This document shows, piece after piece, positions 45,062 through 53,971 of a stretch of 64,000 nt of DNA. The notes under the pieces were generated by a model that saw only the letters and a program-made list of their open reading frames with translations, did not search any database and was not told the DNA's origin. Position numbers and translations under genes: made by a program. Position 1 is the stretch's first letter. Every line of letters starts with the position of its first letter. This DNA comes from Cohaesibacter sp. ES.047 (GTDB taxonomy: Bacteria; Pseudomonadota; Alphaproteobacteria; Rhizobiales; Cohaesibacteraceae), in the NCBI RefSeq assembly GCF_900215505.1, contig NZ_LT907844.1, positions 3,488,001 through 3,552,000 on the forward strand, read 5' to 3'.

Positions 45062-46285
45062 ATGCAGAGTTACGCCAGTTTACAGAGTGACACCGGACAA
45101 AGGCTTGATCGACACCGCGCCGCACGCATTGGCCTGATCGATGGTGCGCCGCCCGAGCACAACGCCATCGATCTGACGCGCGCCCCGCTTAAGGAACTGA
45201 TGGCAACGGCGCGTAACATTCGCGATCAGCATTGGGGCCGCGATGTCACCTATTCGCGCAAGGTTTTCGTTCCGCTGACCAATATGTGCCGCGACACCTG
45301 TAGCTATTGCACCTTTGTCAAGCATCCCGATGATCCCGAAGCCAAGCTGATGACGCCGGATGAAGTGCTCGCCATCGCGCGGGAAGGCGAGGATCAGGGC
45401 TGCAAAGAGCTGCTCTTCAGCCTCGGTGAAAAACCAGAACTGAGATATGAGAAGGCCCGTGCCGCCTTGGCCATGCTCGGCTATGAGCGTATGACCGACT
45501 ATCTGGCCGACATGTGCGCATTGGTGCTCAAAGAAACGAGCCTTCTGCCCCATGTGAATGCGGGCACTTTGGAGGAAGACGAACTCAAAAAACTGCGTCC
45601 CGTCGCTGCTTCCATGGGCATGATGCTGGAGACGACCTCCCGCCGCCTGATGAAGGAGGGCGGTCCTCATTACGCCTGCCCGGACAAGGTGCCGCTGCAA
45701 CGGCTCAGGACCTTGGAGCGCGCCGGTCGCCAGCAGGTGCCGTTTACGACCGGTCTTCTCATCGGTATTGGCGAGACCTTCGAAGAACGCATCGAAGCGC
45801 TACATGCCATCAACGAGACCCATCAGAAATATGGGCAGATTCAGGAAGTCATCATCCAGAATTTCCAGCGCAAGCCGGACATCGCCATGGCCAACTCGCC
45901 AGAGCCTGCGCTCGATGAAATGCTGCGCACCATCGCCGCCGCCCGGATCATCCTGTCCCCTGATATCAGCCTGCAGGCCCCGCCTAATCTGAGTGCGCGC
46001 CACATGGCCTATCTGGATGCAGGGATCAATGACTGGGGCGGCATTTCGCCGGTGACCATCGATTTTATAAACCCCCAGCACGCCTGGCCGCAGATCGACC
46101 AACTGGCCCAATCCTGCGAGGAAGCAGGCTATCGCCTGCGCGAGCGGCTGACCATCTATCCCAAATATCTGCAAGGATCGGGCGATTTCCTCAGTGCCGA
46201 CCTGCAGCCGCGCGTGTCCGCCATGGCCGATTCAGACGGCCTTGCACACGCCTTCAACCCAAAGGCAGAAGGAGCCGGGCAATGA
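45062..46285 (+). CDS. cofG: F420 biosynthesis: FO synthase subunit 1 (CofG)
   Basis: A 407-residue radical SAM protein with the cluster motif C-x3-C-x2-C in NMCRDTCSYCTF, preceded by YSRKVFVPLT, which is typical of CofG. With CofH it makes FO (7,8-didemethyl-8-hydroxy-5-deazariboflavin) from tyrosine and 5-amino-6-ribitylamino-uracil. In actinobacteria the two are fused as FbiC; here they are separate genes, overlapping by 4 bases (ATGA). ATG 45062 and a GTG at 45053 are both possible starts; neither has a strong ribosome binding site. It begins the F420 operon. Confidence 0.95.
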   Translation: MQSYASLQSDTGQRLDRHRAARIGLIDGAPPEHNAIDLTRAPLKELMATARNIRDQHWGRDVTYSRKVFVPLTNMCRDTCSYCTFVKHPDDPEAKLMTPDEVLAIAREGEDQGCKELLFSLGEKPELRYEKARAALAMLGYERMTDYLADMCALVLKETSLLPHVNAGTLEEDELKKLRPVAASMGMMLETTSRRLMKEGGPHYACPDKVPLQRLRTLERAGRQQVPFTTGLLIGIGETFEERIEALHAINETHQKYGQIQEVIIQNFQRKPDIAMANSPEPALDEMLRTIAAARIILSPDISLQAPPNLSARHMAYLDAGINDWGGISPVTIDFINPQHAWPQIDQLAQSCEEAGYRLRERLTIYPKYLQGSGDFLSADLQPRVSAMADSDGLAHAFNPKAEGAGQ

Positions 46286-47547
46286 TGAGTGGATCCGAAA
46301 ACAGTTTCGCAAAAGGTGTGACCAAGGTGTCCAGCCCTGTCCGTGACATTCTTGATCGCGTGCTTGAGGGAAGGGAAATCTCTAAGGCCGAGGGAGTGGT
46401 GCTCTTCCGCGCGGCGAGCCAAAGCGACAAACAGGCAATCTTTGAGACCGCCGACAGTCTCAAACAGCGGGTTCATGGCGACCGGGTGACCTTCACCGTC
46501 AACCGGAACATCAACTTCACCAACATCTGCTACATGGGCTGCAAGTTTTGTAACTTCGCCAAACGGTCTGATGAAGACGGGGCCGAGTGGCAATCGGTCG
46601 AACAGGTCTTGCAGCGCTGTCACGAGGCATGGGACCGCGGCGCGACCGAGGTCTGCATTCAGGGCGGACTGCATCCCAAGCTTCCCGGCTCCTACTATGC
46701 GGATCTGTGCCGCGCCATCAAGGCCGAACTGCCCGACATGCATCTGCATGCCTTCTCACCGTTCGAAATCTGGTATGGCGCATCGAAAAGCAAAAAGCCC
46801 TACCGGGAATTTCTCGAAGAATTGAAGGATGCAGGTCTCGGAACCATGCCCGGCACCGCAGCCGAGATCCTCGACACTGACATCCGCAAACAACTCACCA
46901 AGGACAAGTTGAGCACCGAAAAATGGGTCGAAATCGTCCGCACGGCCCATGAGGTCGGCATCAAGACGACCTCGACCATCATGTATGGCCATATCGACGG
47001 GCCCGAGCATTGGGCCGCACACATCGATCTGTTGCGTTCCATCCAGAAGGACACGGGCGGCTTCACTGAATTTGTGCCGCTGTCGTTCCAGCATGTGGGC
47101 ACTGCGCTCTATATGGAAAATCCCGACAAGGTGCGTCTGGGCCCCAGCACGGACGAGATCGACCTGATGCATGCGGTTGCGCGCATCATGTTGCATGGGT
47201 TCATTGACAACATCCAGGTCTCGTGGACCAAGTTGGGAGCAGAGCACGCCATGGCCATGCTCTCCCGCGGGGCCAACGATCTGGGTGGCACCCTGATGGA
47301 GGAAAGCATTTCCCGCTCGGCCGGTGCCGATCATGGACAGGAAATCACCGCCCATGAGTTGGTGCAAATCGTCCGCGCCTCGGGCCGCACGCCTGCGCGT
47401 CGGTCCAGTGACTATCGCATTCTGGAAGTCTTTGATGATCATGATCCGGTGCGTCTGGACCCACTCATCGATCGTAATGGCTCCGACCCGCTCGACTTTC
47501 TGGCCAGGTTCCCCGACCAATCGGGCAAGCTGGAGGCTGCTGAATGA
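46282..47547 (+). CDS. cofH: F420 biosynthesis: FO synthase subunit 2 (CofH)
   Basis: A 421-residue radical SAM protein with C-x3-C-x2-C in NICYMGCKFCNF and the CofH-type stretches EVCIQGGLHPKLPGSYY, PFEIWYGASKSKKPYREFLEELKDAGLGTMPGTAAEIL and YGHIDGPEHWAAHIDLLRSIQ. It generates the tyrosine-derived radical that couples to the ribityl-aminouracil substrate. It overlaps cofG upstream and cofD downstream by 4 bases each. Length is slightly above many stand-alone CofH proteins, mainly by N- and C-terminal extensions. Confidence 0.95.
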   Translation: MMSGSENSFAKGVTKVSSPVRDILDRVLEGREISKAEGVVLFRAASQSDKQAIFETADSLKQRVHGDRVTFTVNRNINFTNICYMGCKFCNFAKRSDEDGAEWQSVEQVLQRCHEAWDRGATEVCIQGGLHPKLPGSYYADLCRAIKAELPDMHLHAFSPFEIWYGASKSKKPYREFLEELKDAGLGTMPGTAAEILDTDIRKQLTKDKLSTEKWVEIVRTAHEVGIKTTSTIMYGHIDGPEHWAAHIDLLRSIQKDTGGFTEFVPLSFQHVGTALYMENPDKVRLGPSTDEIDLMHAVARIMLHGFIDNIQVSWTKLGAEHAMAMLSRGANDLGGTLMEESISRSAGADHGQEITAHELVQIVRASGRTPARRSSDYRILEVFDDHDPVRLDPLIDRNGSDPLDFLARFPDQSGKLEAAE

Positions 47548-48524
47548 AGCGTGAGGCGGCTCTCAAGGTCACGCTTCTGGCTGGAGGCGTTGGCGGCGCG
47601 AAAATGGCCGAAGGTCTCGCGGCTCTCGGCGATATCGAACTGTCGATCATCGGCAATGTCGCGGACGATGATGCTTTCCATGGTCTTTGGGTCTCCCCTG
47701 ACATTGATACGCTGACTTATTCGCTTGGCGGAATGATCAACCGCCAGCAGGGTTGGGGGCTGGCGGACGAGGGAACACGTGCGCTCGACACTCTGACCAT
47801 GCTTGGCGAAGATACATGGATGATGCTGGGCGACAAGGATTTCGGTCTTCACATATACCGCACCATGCGCCGGGCGAAGGGCGACAGACCCTCCGAGATT
47901 GCCCGGGATGTTGCCAAGGCCTTTGGCGTCAAGCCGCAAATCTTGCTGCCGACCGATGACAAGGTGCAAACCCGCGTGCGTACAGACGATGGCTGGATTA
48001 GCTTTCAGGACTATTTCGTCAGACGCAAATGCGCACCCGAAGTGCGCGAATTGCAGTTTGACGGCATAGAAGAGGCCGAGCCAACCAAGGAAGCCCTGAC
48101 GGCGCTCGGTGAGGCCGACCTGATCGTCATTGCTCCCTCGAACCCGCTGGTCAGCATCGCGCCGATCCTTGAGACAAAAGGCCTCCGTGGTGCTGTCGCT
48201 CGTGCCAAGGCTCCGAAAATCGCCGTCAGCCCCTTCATTGCTGGCAAAGTGGTCAAGGGCCCCGCCGATCGCATGATGGCTGCCCTTGGCTTGCGCGCGG
48301 ATGCCGCCGGTGTTGCGGAGCGTTATGCCGGTTGGCTCGACTGCCTCATCATCGACCATCAGGATGAAGCCCTCAGCGCGGACATCAATGCACACGGTAT
48401 TTCGGCCCATTGCTCCGATATCCTGATGAAGGATCAGGCCGACAAGGCACGCCTTGGACGCGAGATTGTCGGTCTTGGTCGTCAATGGCTCAAGAAGCAG
48501 CTTAAGGAGGGCAGGGCAGGATGA
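47544..48524 (+). CDS. cofD: F420 biosynthesis: phospho-lactyl-type transferase (CofD)
   Basis: A 326-residue CofD/FbiA-family protein beginning KVTLLAGGVGGAKMAEGLA, the family's nucleotide-binding start, followed by NVADDDAFHGLWVSPDIDTL and IVIAPSNPLVSIAPIL. It transfers the lactyl-phosphate-type moiety from the guanylylated CofC product to FO, giving F420-0 or a variant. It overlaps cofH and cofC by 4 bases each, so the pathway genes are translationally coupled. Confidence 0.95.
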   Translation: MKREAALKVTLLAGGVGGAKMAEGLAALGDIELSIIGNVADDDAFHGLWVSPDIDTLTYSLGGMINRQQGWGLADEGTRALDTLTMLGEDTWMMLGDKDFGLHIYRTMRRAKGDRPSEIARDVAKAFGVKPQILLPTDDKVQTRVRTDDGWISFQDYFVRRKCAPEVRELQFDGIEEAEPTKEALTALGEADLIVIAPSNPLVSIAPILETKGLRGAVARAKAPKIAVSPFIAGKVVKGPADRMMAALGLRADAAGVAERYAGWLDCLIIDHQDEALSADINAHGISAHCSDILMKDQADKARLGREIVGLGRQWLKKQLKEGRAG

Positions 48525-49174
48525 ATGCACATACCAAAAAATGCCTTCTCGCGATCCCGATGAAGGATCCACTTGACGCCAAGACCCGCCTGTCGATCTC
48601 CCTCACTCAGCAGGAAAGAGCGCGTCTTGCGACCGCGCTGTTCATTCACGTCGTGGAATGCGTCAAGCGCGCGCTGACACTGCTTCCAGACAGTCACATC
48701 GACATCGGCGTCATCACGAGCAGCGAAACGATCCGGGATCTGGTCGCCGGTCTCGATGTCAAATGGATCGATGACGGAGGCGCTTCAACCCTGTCGTGCG
48801 CTGTTGATCAAGCTGCCAAGATTGCACATGAACAGGGCTATGACATCCTTTGTGTCTTGCCCGGAGATCTGGCCGATCCGTCGCACAAGGACATTGCCCG
48901 ATTGCTCGACTATCCCAAGAGTGGGCGGGACGTCGTGATCTGTCCATCCGGCGATCTGGGCACCAACGCGCTCCTGTTGCCGCTGCCGTGTCCCATCGAT
49001 TTTGCCTACGGGGATCGGTCTTTCCATCGCCACTATCAAGCGTCTGTCGAAGCCGGGCTGGTGCCGGTCATCCTGCCCCTGAACAGCCTGAAGCGCGACG
49101 TCGATACGGTGCGTGATTGGCACGATCTGCAGCACAGACGCCCTGATGTGGCCTTCTGGAGTGATGGCCGATGA
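48521..49174 (+). CDS. cofC: F420 biosynthesis: phospho-acid guanylyltransferase (CofC)
   Basis: A 217-residue nucleotidyltransferase with CofC features: AIPMKDPLDAKTRLS at the N-terminus, DDGGASTLSCAVDQA, VLPGDLADPSHKDIARLL and the FAYGDRSFHRHYQAS region. It activates 2-phospholactate, phosphoenolpyruvate or 3-phosphoglycerate with GTP; which one cannot be read safely by eye. It is a stand-alone protein, not fused to other domains. ATGA overlaps link it to cofD and cofE. Confidence 0.92.
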   Translation: MNAHTKKCLLAIPMKDPLDAKTRLSISLTQQERARLATALFIHVVECVKRALTLLPDSHIDIGVITSSETIRDLVAGLDVKWIDDGGASTLSCAVDQAAKIAHEQGYDILCVLPGDLADPSHKDIARLLDYPKSGRDVVICPSGDLGTNALLLPLPCPIDFAYGDRSFHRHYQASVEAGLVPVILPLNSLKRDVDTVRDWHDLQHRRPDVAFWSDGR

Positions 49175-49941
49175 TGCAGGTTTCCCTTAGCGCCATCCCC
49201 GGTGTCCCCGACATCAGGGCCGGTGATGACCTTGCCAGCATCATTGGCGATTGTCTTGTGGCTAGCGATCTCGCCCCCCAAGACGGGGACATTCTCTGCG
49301 TGGCGCAAAAAGTCTTCTCAAAAGCCGAGGACTGCATCATTCCGCTGGCGAGCATCACGCCTTCCCCGGAAGCAGAACGCTATGCCAGCGAGCTGAACAA
49401 GGACGCCCGCAAGGTCGAGATCGTGCTGCGCGAAAGCTCCGAGGTGGTCCGCTCCTTCCGTCATCCCGGTCAGGAGCACGGCACCATTATCTGCCGCCAT
49501 CGCCTTGGTTTCATTTCCGCCAACGCAGCGGTGGACGAAAGCAACTTTGAAGAAACCGATGCCGTCATGACCTTGCCACCCGACCCTGACGCCAGTGTGG
49601 CCCGTCTTCAGGATGCTTTGAAGACGCGGTTTGGCTGTGAGGTTGGTGTCGTGATGACCGATACCTTTGGCCGTCCATGGCGGATCGGTCAGGTCAATGT
49701 CGCCATCGGCCTGTCTGGTGTTCCGTCCACCTTGCGCGAGCAGGGCAATGCGGATGCGTGGGGGCGTGTGATGACCGTCACCGAAGCGGCCTTCGCCGAC
49801 GAGCTGGCAGCCGCATCCGGCCTTGTCGTGCGCAAGGCGGCCAAAACTCCCATTGTGCTGTTTCGCGGGCTCGACTGGATCCCGACGACAAGCAGTGCTC
49901 AAGACCTTCTGAGAGTTAAAAAAGAGGATATGTTCAAATGA
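49171..49941 (+). CDS. cofE: F420-0:gamma-glutamyl ligase (CofE), stand-alone
   Basis: A 256-residue protein with the CofE/FbiB ligase domain: [53 protein letters not shown] and [21 protein letters not shown]. It adds glutamates to F420-0. It ends after the ligase domain and lacks the C-terminal nitroreductase-type FMN domain of mycobacterial FbiB, which reduces dehydro-F420. That absence argues against phosphoenolpyruvate as donor here. Two Met codons start the frame; the first overlaps cofC's stop. Confidence 0.94.
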   Translation: MMQVSLSAIPGVPDIRAGDDLASIIGDCLVASDLAPQDGDILCVAQKVFSKAEDCIIPLASITPSPEAERYASELNKDARKVEIVLRESSEVVRSFRHPGQEHGTIICRHRLGFISANAAVDESNFEETDAVMTLPPDPDASVARLQDALKTRFGCEVGVVMTDTFGRPWRIGQVNVAIGLSGVPSTLREQGNADAWGRVMTVTEAAFADELAAASGLVVRKAAKTPIVLFRGLDWIPTTSSAQDLLRVKKEDMFK

Positions 49942-50606
49942 CAATCGCAATCATAGGGGGAACGGGTCCACAAGGGCAGGGGCTTGCCCTGCGCTTTGCC
50001 CGTGCTGGAGTGCCCGTCGCGCTGGGGTCTCGCGATGCGGGCCGTGCCGCCGAAATTGGTTCAGAACTCATGGCCCAGTTGGAAGACGCACCCGCCAAGA
50101 TCACAGGCCTTGCCAATGAGGACGCGGTCAAGGCCGCTGATGAGCTGGTCATTCTGGCCGTGCCTTTCGCGGGCCATAACGCCACGCTGGAGGCCTTGAA
50201 ACCTCATCTGGCCGGCAAGATCCTGGTCGATATCGTGGTGCCACTGTCGGAGAAGGATCCCAAGAAGGTTTCAATGCCCCCGGAAGGGTCTGCAACGGAA
50301 GCCGCACAGGCGTTGCTCGGCCCGGATATTCCGGTCATCGGGGCCCTCCACAATGTCTCTGCCACAACGCTGAAAAATCTCGGCTGGGACATCAATTGCG
50401 ACATTCTTGTCTGTGGCAACAGCCTTGATGCCCGCAAGAAGGTTATGGCTCTGATCGGGAAGCTGGGCGTGACAGCCTACAATGCCGGTGACGCCGAAGC
50501 GGCCCGTTGTATAGAGGCGATCACCCCCATTCTCATTCGCATCAATATTTCAAAACAGGTGCCCTTCACCCATGCGGGGATCAAGATCTGGGCACCGGAT
50601 CACTAA
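49938..50606 (+). CDS. npdG: NADPH:F420 oxidoreductase
   Basis: A 222-residue Rossmann protein starting [24 protein letters not shown], the NADP-binding start of NpdG/Fno, followed by [15 protein letters not shown], where Ser-Arg binds the 2'-phosphate. [31 protein letters not shown] and a C-terminal [22 protein letters not shown] fit the family. It exchanges hydride between NADPH and F420; in a bacterium without F420-reducing hydrogenase it most likely makes F420H2. The 4-base overlap with cofE puts cofactor recycling in the same unit as cofactor synthesis. Confidence 0.94.
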   Translation: MTIAIIGGTGPQGQGLALRFARAGVPVALGSRDAGRAAEIGSELMAQLEDAPAKITGLANEDAVKAADELVILAVPFAGHNATLEALKPHLAGKILVDIVVPLSEKDPKKVSMPPEGSATEAAQALLGPDIPVIGALHNVSATTLKNLGWDINCDILVCGNSLDARKKVMALIGKLGVTAYNAGDAEAARCIEAITPILIRINISKQVPFTHAGIKIWAPDH

Positions 50607-50651
50607 ACATAAAAACAACAAACAACAATCACCGAAACTTTGGAGAGAGAG

Positions 50652-51656
50652 ATGGAATTCGCGATTTGTTTCAAAGGCTTTGTCGAACCAAAGCGGGCGC
50701 GCGCCCTTGTTCGTCAGGCCGAGAATGCTGGCTTCACCTATTGCTGGTTTTATGACAGCCACATCCTGTGGCGCGAGAGTTATATGGCCATGGCCATGTG
50801 CATGGAGCACACCACCAAGATGCGCTTTGGCCCTTGTGTGACCAACCCCAACACCCGCGACTGGTCGCTGGCCGCCTCCATGTTTGGCTCGCTCGCCAAA
50901 CAGTCCGAAGGCCGCTTTGACATCGGTCTTGGCCGTGGTGACAGCGCCGTTCGTGTGATGGGCAAGAAGCCCGCGCCGCTCAAGCGCCTTGAAGAATTCA
51001 CCCATGTGGTCAAGGCTCTGGTGCGCGGCGATGAAGCCCAATATGGCGAATGTCCCGAACCGGTCAAATTCCCGTGGGCGGAAGGCTATGAGTTGCCGAT
51101 CTGGGTCGCGGCCTACGGCCCGAAGGCGCTGAGTTCTGCCGGACGTGTGGGTGACGGTCTCATCCTGCAAATCGCGGAGCCAAGCATCGTCAAATGGCTG
51201 GCCAGTACGGCAATCGAGGAAGGCGAGAAAGCAGGCCGCGACATGAGCAACTATCGTGTCATGGCGGCTGCCCCTGCCTACTTCGGCTCCAAGGAAGAAT
51301 GCATCGAGGCAACCCGTTGGTTCCCGGCCATGGTGGGGAACCATGTTGCAGATATCGTTGAAAAATACGGCACCGAGCGCGATGATATCCCGGACTCGCT
51401 AACGGCTTACGTCAAGGATCGCAAGGGCTATGACTATTCCAAGCACGGCCAGAGCGACAACCCCTATCTTGATTTCATTACTGATGAAATTATCGAGGGC
51501 TTCTCGGTTCTCGGCGCTCCCGACGACCATATTTCCAAACTGAGAGAGCTGGAAGCCGCAGGCGTCACCCAGTTCAACATCTATCTCGATAACGGCAAGG
51601 AAGAGCAGATCATCGCCGAATATGGCGAGACCATCATCCCCGCATTCTCGAAATAG
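50652..51656 (+). CDS. LLM-class F420-dependent oxidoreductase, candidate uracil/thymine reductase
   Basis: A 334-residue luciferase-like TIM-barrel protein closest in pattern to Mer-type F420 enzymes: the CVTNPNTRDWSLAASMFGSLAKQSEGRFDIGLGRGDSAV block resembles methylenetetrahydromethanopterin reductase. I recall a TIGRFAM-type family named for Colwellia CPS_4043 with this length and proteobacterial F420 context and no assigned function. ATG 50652 follows GGAGAGAGAG. It ends the cof operon, and a terminator follows. The role as F420H2:uracil reductase is my inference from the neighbouring uracil pathway, which lacks its first enzyme; it does not look like RutA. Confidence 0.88.
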   Translation: MEFAICFKGFVEPKRARALVRQAENAGFTYCWFYDSHILWRESYMAMAMCMEHTTKMRFGPCVTNPNTRDWSLAASMFGSLAKQSEGRFDIGLGRGDSAVRVMGKKPAPLKRLEEFTHVVKALVRGDEAQYGECPEPVKFPWAEGYELPIWVAAYGPKALSSAGRVGDGLILQIAEPSIVKWLASTAIEEGEKAGRDMSNYRVMAAAPAYFGSKEECIEATRWFPAMVGNHVADIVEKYGTERDDIPDSLTAYVKDRKGYDYSKHGQSDNPYLDFITDEIIEGFSVLGAPDDHISKLRELEAAGVTQFNIYLDNGKEEQIIAEYGETIIPAFSK

Positions 51657-51682
51657 GGATTTGTTGAGTGCTTAAAAGCAAT

Positions 51683-51712
51683 GGACTGGCTGTCTCGCAG
51701 CCGGTCCTTTTT
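51683..51712 (+). terminator. Intrinsic terminator at the end of the F420 operon
   Basis: A 10-bp stem with one G:U pair (GGACTGGCTG / CAGCCGGTCC) and a TCTCG loop is followed by five T. Outer AAGCAA (51676-51681) and TTGCTT (51711-51716) can extend the pairing, so it could also work on the opposite strand for the convergent acetamidase gene. Confidence 0.88.
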
Positions 51713-51730
51713 GCTTGAAAATTGGGCTGG

Positions 51731-52675
51731 TCAGTCAAACACGCAGCGCGGGAAATAGAAAGACACCACCCAGTTGGGCGCGTCGACCACTTCCGATATG
51801 CGCAGATCACCACAGACCGAAGACAGCATATAGGCGTCAATCGCGGACATGCCATGCTGGGCGCATAGAAGATCGATCATGCCTGCGACCGCAACTCTGG
51901 CGCCTGACATCATGTCCGGTCCAATGCCCGTGGTCACCTCATAACCCTTTTGGTCAAGATGATTGGTGACCGGCCCCGGCGTTGTAAAGCGCGGCATCGC
52001 AAGCGGCGTCTGTTTGATGAGATCAAGGGTCAACACCACATCCATCGGGCTTTCAATCGCCGTGCCGCAGACCTCGCCATCCCCTTGGGCTGCGTGAGTG
52101 TCGCCAATGGAGAAGAGCGCACCGGCAACCTCGACCGGCAAATAGACCTCGGTTCCTGCCGACAAATCCCTGATGTCCATATTGCCGCCAACCCGGCGCG
52201 GCGGAATGATGGAATGGGTGCCCGCTTCAGCGGGGGCATTGCCCAGCGTTCCTGCAAAGGGTTTGAGCGGCACCCGTGCCGATTTGCCAAAAAGGGCAGG
52301 GGTCATGCCCGCTGCATCATAGGACCAGATGTGCAACGCCGGATCCTTGAACTGGTCAGCCAGAAGTCCAAAGCCGGGGATATTGGCAGTCCAGCCAAAG
52401 CCCGAAGGGGTGAACTGCTCCAATGTGACCTTGAGGACGTCGCCAGGCTCTGCCCCATCGACAAACACCGGCCCCGTGACCGGGTTCGCTTTGCCCGGAT
52501 CCATGGCAACGAGGTCGGCTACTTTGCTCTTTGGCCCCAATTGACCGGCAGAGGCATCCTTGCACTGGAAAGAAATGGTTGACCCCGGAGCGACACGCTC
52601 GACGGGGGCGGTGCTGTTGTCCCAGCCGAAATGATGCTGGGCGGCATGAATGGTATAATCGCACTGTCTGCACAT
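51731..52675 (-). CDS. Acetamidase/formamidase family protein
   Basis: A 314-residue FmdA/AmdA-family hydrolase. Family stretches seen are VEPGDVL-like AEPGDVLKVTLEQFTP, GGNMDIRDLSAGTEVYLPVEVAGALFSIGDTHAAQGDGEVCGTAIE, and the late LSSVCGDLRISEVVD. The family hydrolyses formamide, acetamide or related small amides to ammonia and acid. The start at 52675 lies 7 bases after the upstream hydrolase stop, so the two are an operon. Alternative in-frame start 13 codons earlier would overlap the upstream gene. The partner suggests that a carbamoyl or amide compound is processed; substrate unknown. Confidence 0.87.
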   Translation of the reverse strand: MCRQCDYTIHAAQHHFGWDNSTAPVERVAPGSTISFQCKDASAGQLGPKSKVADLVAMDPGKANPVTGPVFVDGAEPGDVLKVTLEQFTPSGFGWTANIPGFGLLADQFKDPALHIWSYDAAGMTPALFGKSARVPLKPFAGTLGNAPAEAGTHSIIPPRRVGGNMDIRDLSAGTEVYLPVEVAGALFSIGDTHAAQGDGEVCGTAIESPMDVVLTLDLIKQTPLAMPRFTTPGPVTNHLDQKGYEVTTGIGPDMMSGARVAVAGMIDLLCAQHGMSAIDAYMLSSVCGDLRISEVVDAPNWVVSFYFPRCVFD

Positions 52676-52682
52676 GGGCGGG

Positions 52683-53930
52683 TTAGTCTCCTTTGCTGAG
52701 GCGCAGGACCGCATTGAGCATCACTTGCGCCCCTTTTTCAATGTCGGTCCAGTCTGTCCACTCCTCGGGGGCATGGCTGATGCCGTTTCGGCTGGGAACA
52801 AAGACCAGTCCGGATGGACAAAAGGCCTGCATCGTCTGGGCGTCATGCCCGGCACCTGATGGCATCACTGTGTGGGAGTAGCCAAGCCGCTTGGTTTCCT
52901 CCAAAAGCACTTGCCGGACTGAGCCATCAAGGCTTTCTGGTGGCAGATAGCTGCGCTCTTCAATGCTCGCCTTGAGGGAGTTGCGGGCGGCAGCATCCGT
53001 GATTGACGCCTCGATGTGGCTGCGTAACGTGGCCATGACCTCAGCCGAAGTATCGCGGATGATGATGGTGAAATCGGCTCTGCCGGGTATTGTGTGCGGG
53101 AAATTGGGGCTGAGATCGACCTTGCCGATGGTCACGCGGGACTGGTCCGTGCCGATATCCTTGATGATGGTCGGGATGGCAACCCCGACTTCAGCCAACC
53201 CTGCGAAGGCATCGGCCCGAAGCGGCATCGGCGTTGTGCCCGAGTGGTTTGCCGTGCCCTCAAGGCTAACACCGAGCACGAGCACCCCGGAAATGCTCTC
53301 GACAATGCCGATGGAAAGCTGTTCGCTTTCCAGCACCGGCCCTTGTTCGATATGGAGTTCGAGAAAGGCGCGAATGGAGCCGTTTGGCCACGCTGCCTCG
53401 CGCAGGGTGTCCGCTGAATAGCCTTGCGCCGCCATGGCTTCCACAAGACTGACGCCATCCGCGTCGCTGGCCATCTCGACCCAACCGGGCGCCAACTGAC
53501 CGCTGATGGTTTGGGAGCCGAGCATGCCGCCAAAGCGTCCTTCTTCCTCGGAGGTGGCAACAGCAACAACGGGAAAATCGGGCTCGATGCCATGATCCTT
53601 GAGACTGCGCACACATTCAAGGCCGATGGCCGCGCCCAAAGCCCCGTCAAAAGCACCGCCTTCTGGCACGGTATCAAGATGGGAGCCGATCATCACGCAG
53701 GGTTTGCCACTCGTGCCCAACCGTCCGAACAGGTTGCCCGCAGCATCCACGCTGACATCAAGTCCGCTTTCCTTCATTTGCTCACGGAACCATGAACGCA
53801 CAGCTATGTCCATATCGGAAAAACCGACGCGATTGTATCCGCCGGTTTGCCGGTTGAAGCCGAACTTGTTGATGCCGTCGAGCAGGGTCTTCAGGCGGTC
53901 CGGTCTGATTTGTACCTCGCTGCTGGTCAT
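52683..53930 (-). CDS. M20-family N-carbamoyl-amino-acid/allantoate-type amidohydrolase
   Basis: A 415-residue zinc hydrolase of the same branch as the enzyme at 38359 but clearly diverged. Metal-ligand stretches are GSHLDTVPEGGAFDGALG, VATSEEEGRFGGMLGSQ and LELHIEQGPVLESEQ, and PSGAGHDAQTMQAF lies near the C-terminus. Family members cleave N-carbamoyl amino acids, allantoate or ureidoglycolate. The start at 53930 has GGAGGGG 9-15 bases upstream. It is divergent from a peptide-type ABC importer, which probably brings in the substrate. Confidence 0.88.
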   Translation of the reverse strand: MTSSEVQIRPDRLKTLLDGINKFGFNRQTGGYNRVGFSDMDIAVRSWFREQMKESGLDVSVDAAGNLFGRLGTSGKPCVMIGSHLDTVPEGGAFDGALGAAIGLECVRSLKDHGIEPDFPVVAVATSEEEGRFGGMLGSQTISGQLAPGWVEMASDADGVSLVEAMAAQGYSADTLREAAWPNGSIRAFLELHIEQGPVLESEQLSIGIVESISGVLVLGVSLEGTANHSGTTPMPLRADAFAGLAEVGVAIPTIIKDIGTDQSRVTIGKVDLSPNFPHTIPGRADFTIIIRDTSAEVMATLRSHIEASITDAAARNSLKASIEERSYLPPESLDGSVRQVLLEETKRLGYSHTVMPSGAGHDAQTMQAFCPSGLVFVPSRNGISHAPEEWTDWTDIEKGAQVMLNAVLRLSKGD

Positions 53931-53971
53931 TTGGTATTCCCCTCCTGTTCGCGGCATAAGCAGATGCTAAT

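Noticed and set aside
50652-51656. LLM protein as RutA (uracil monooxygenase of the Rut pathway), also a luciferase-fold enzyme
   Set aside because: Its sequence blocks match Mer-like F420 enzymes rather than RutA as I recall it; it is shorter, and no rutB-rutF genes are present. The dihydropyrimidinase and carbamoylase nearby belong to the reductive route.
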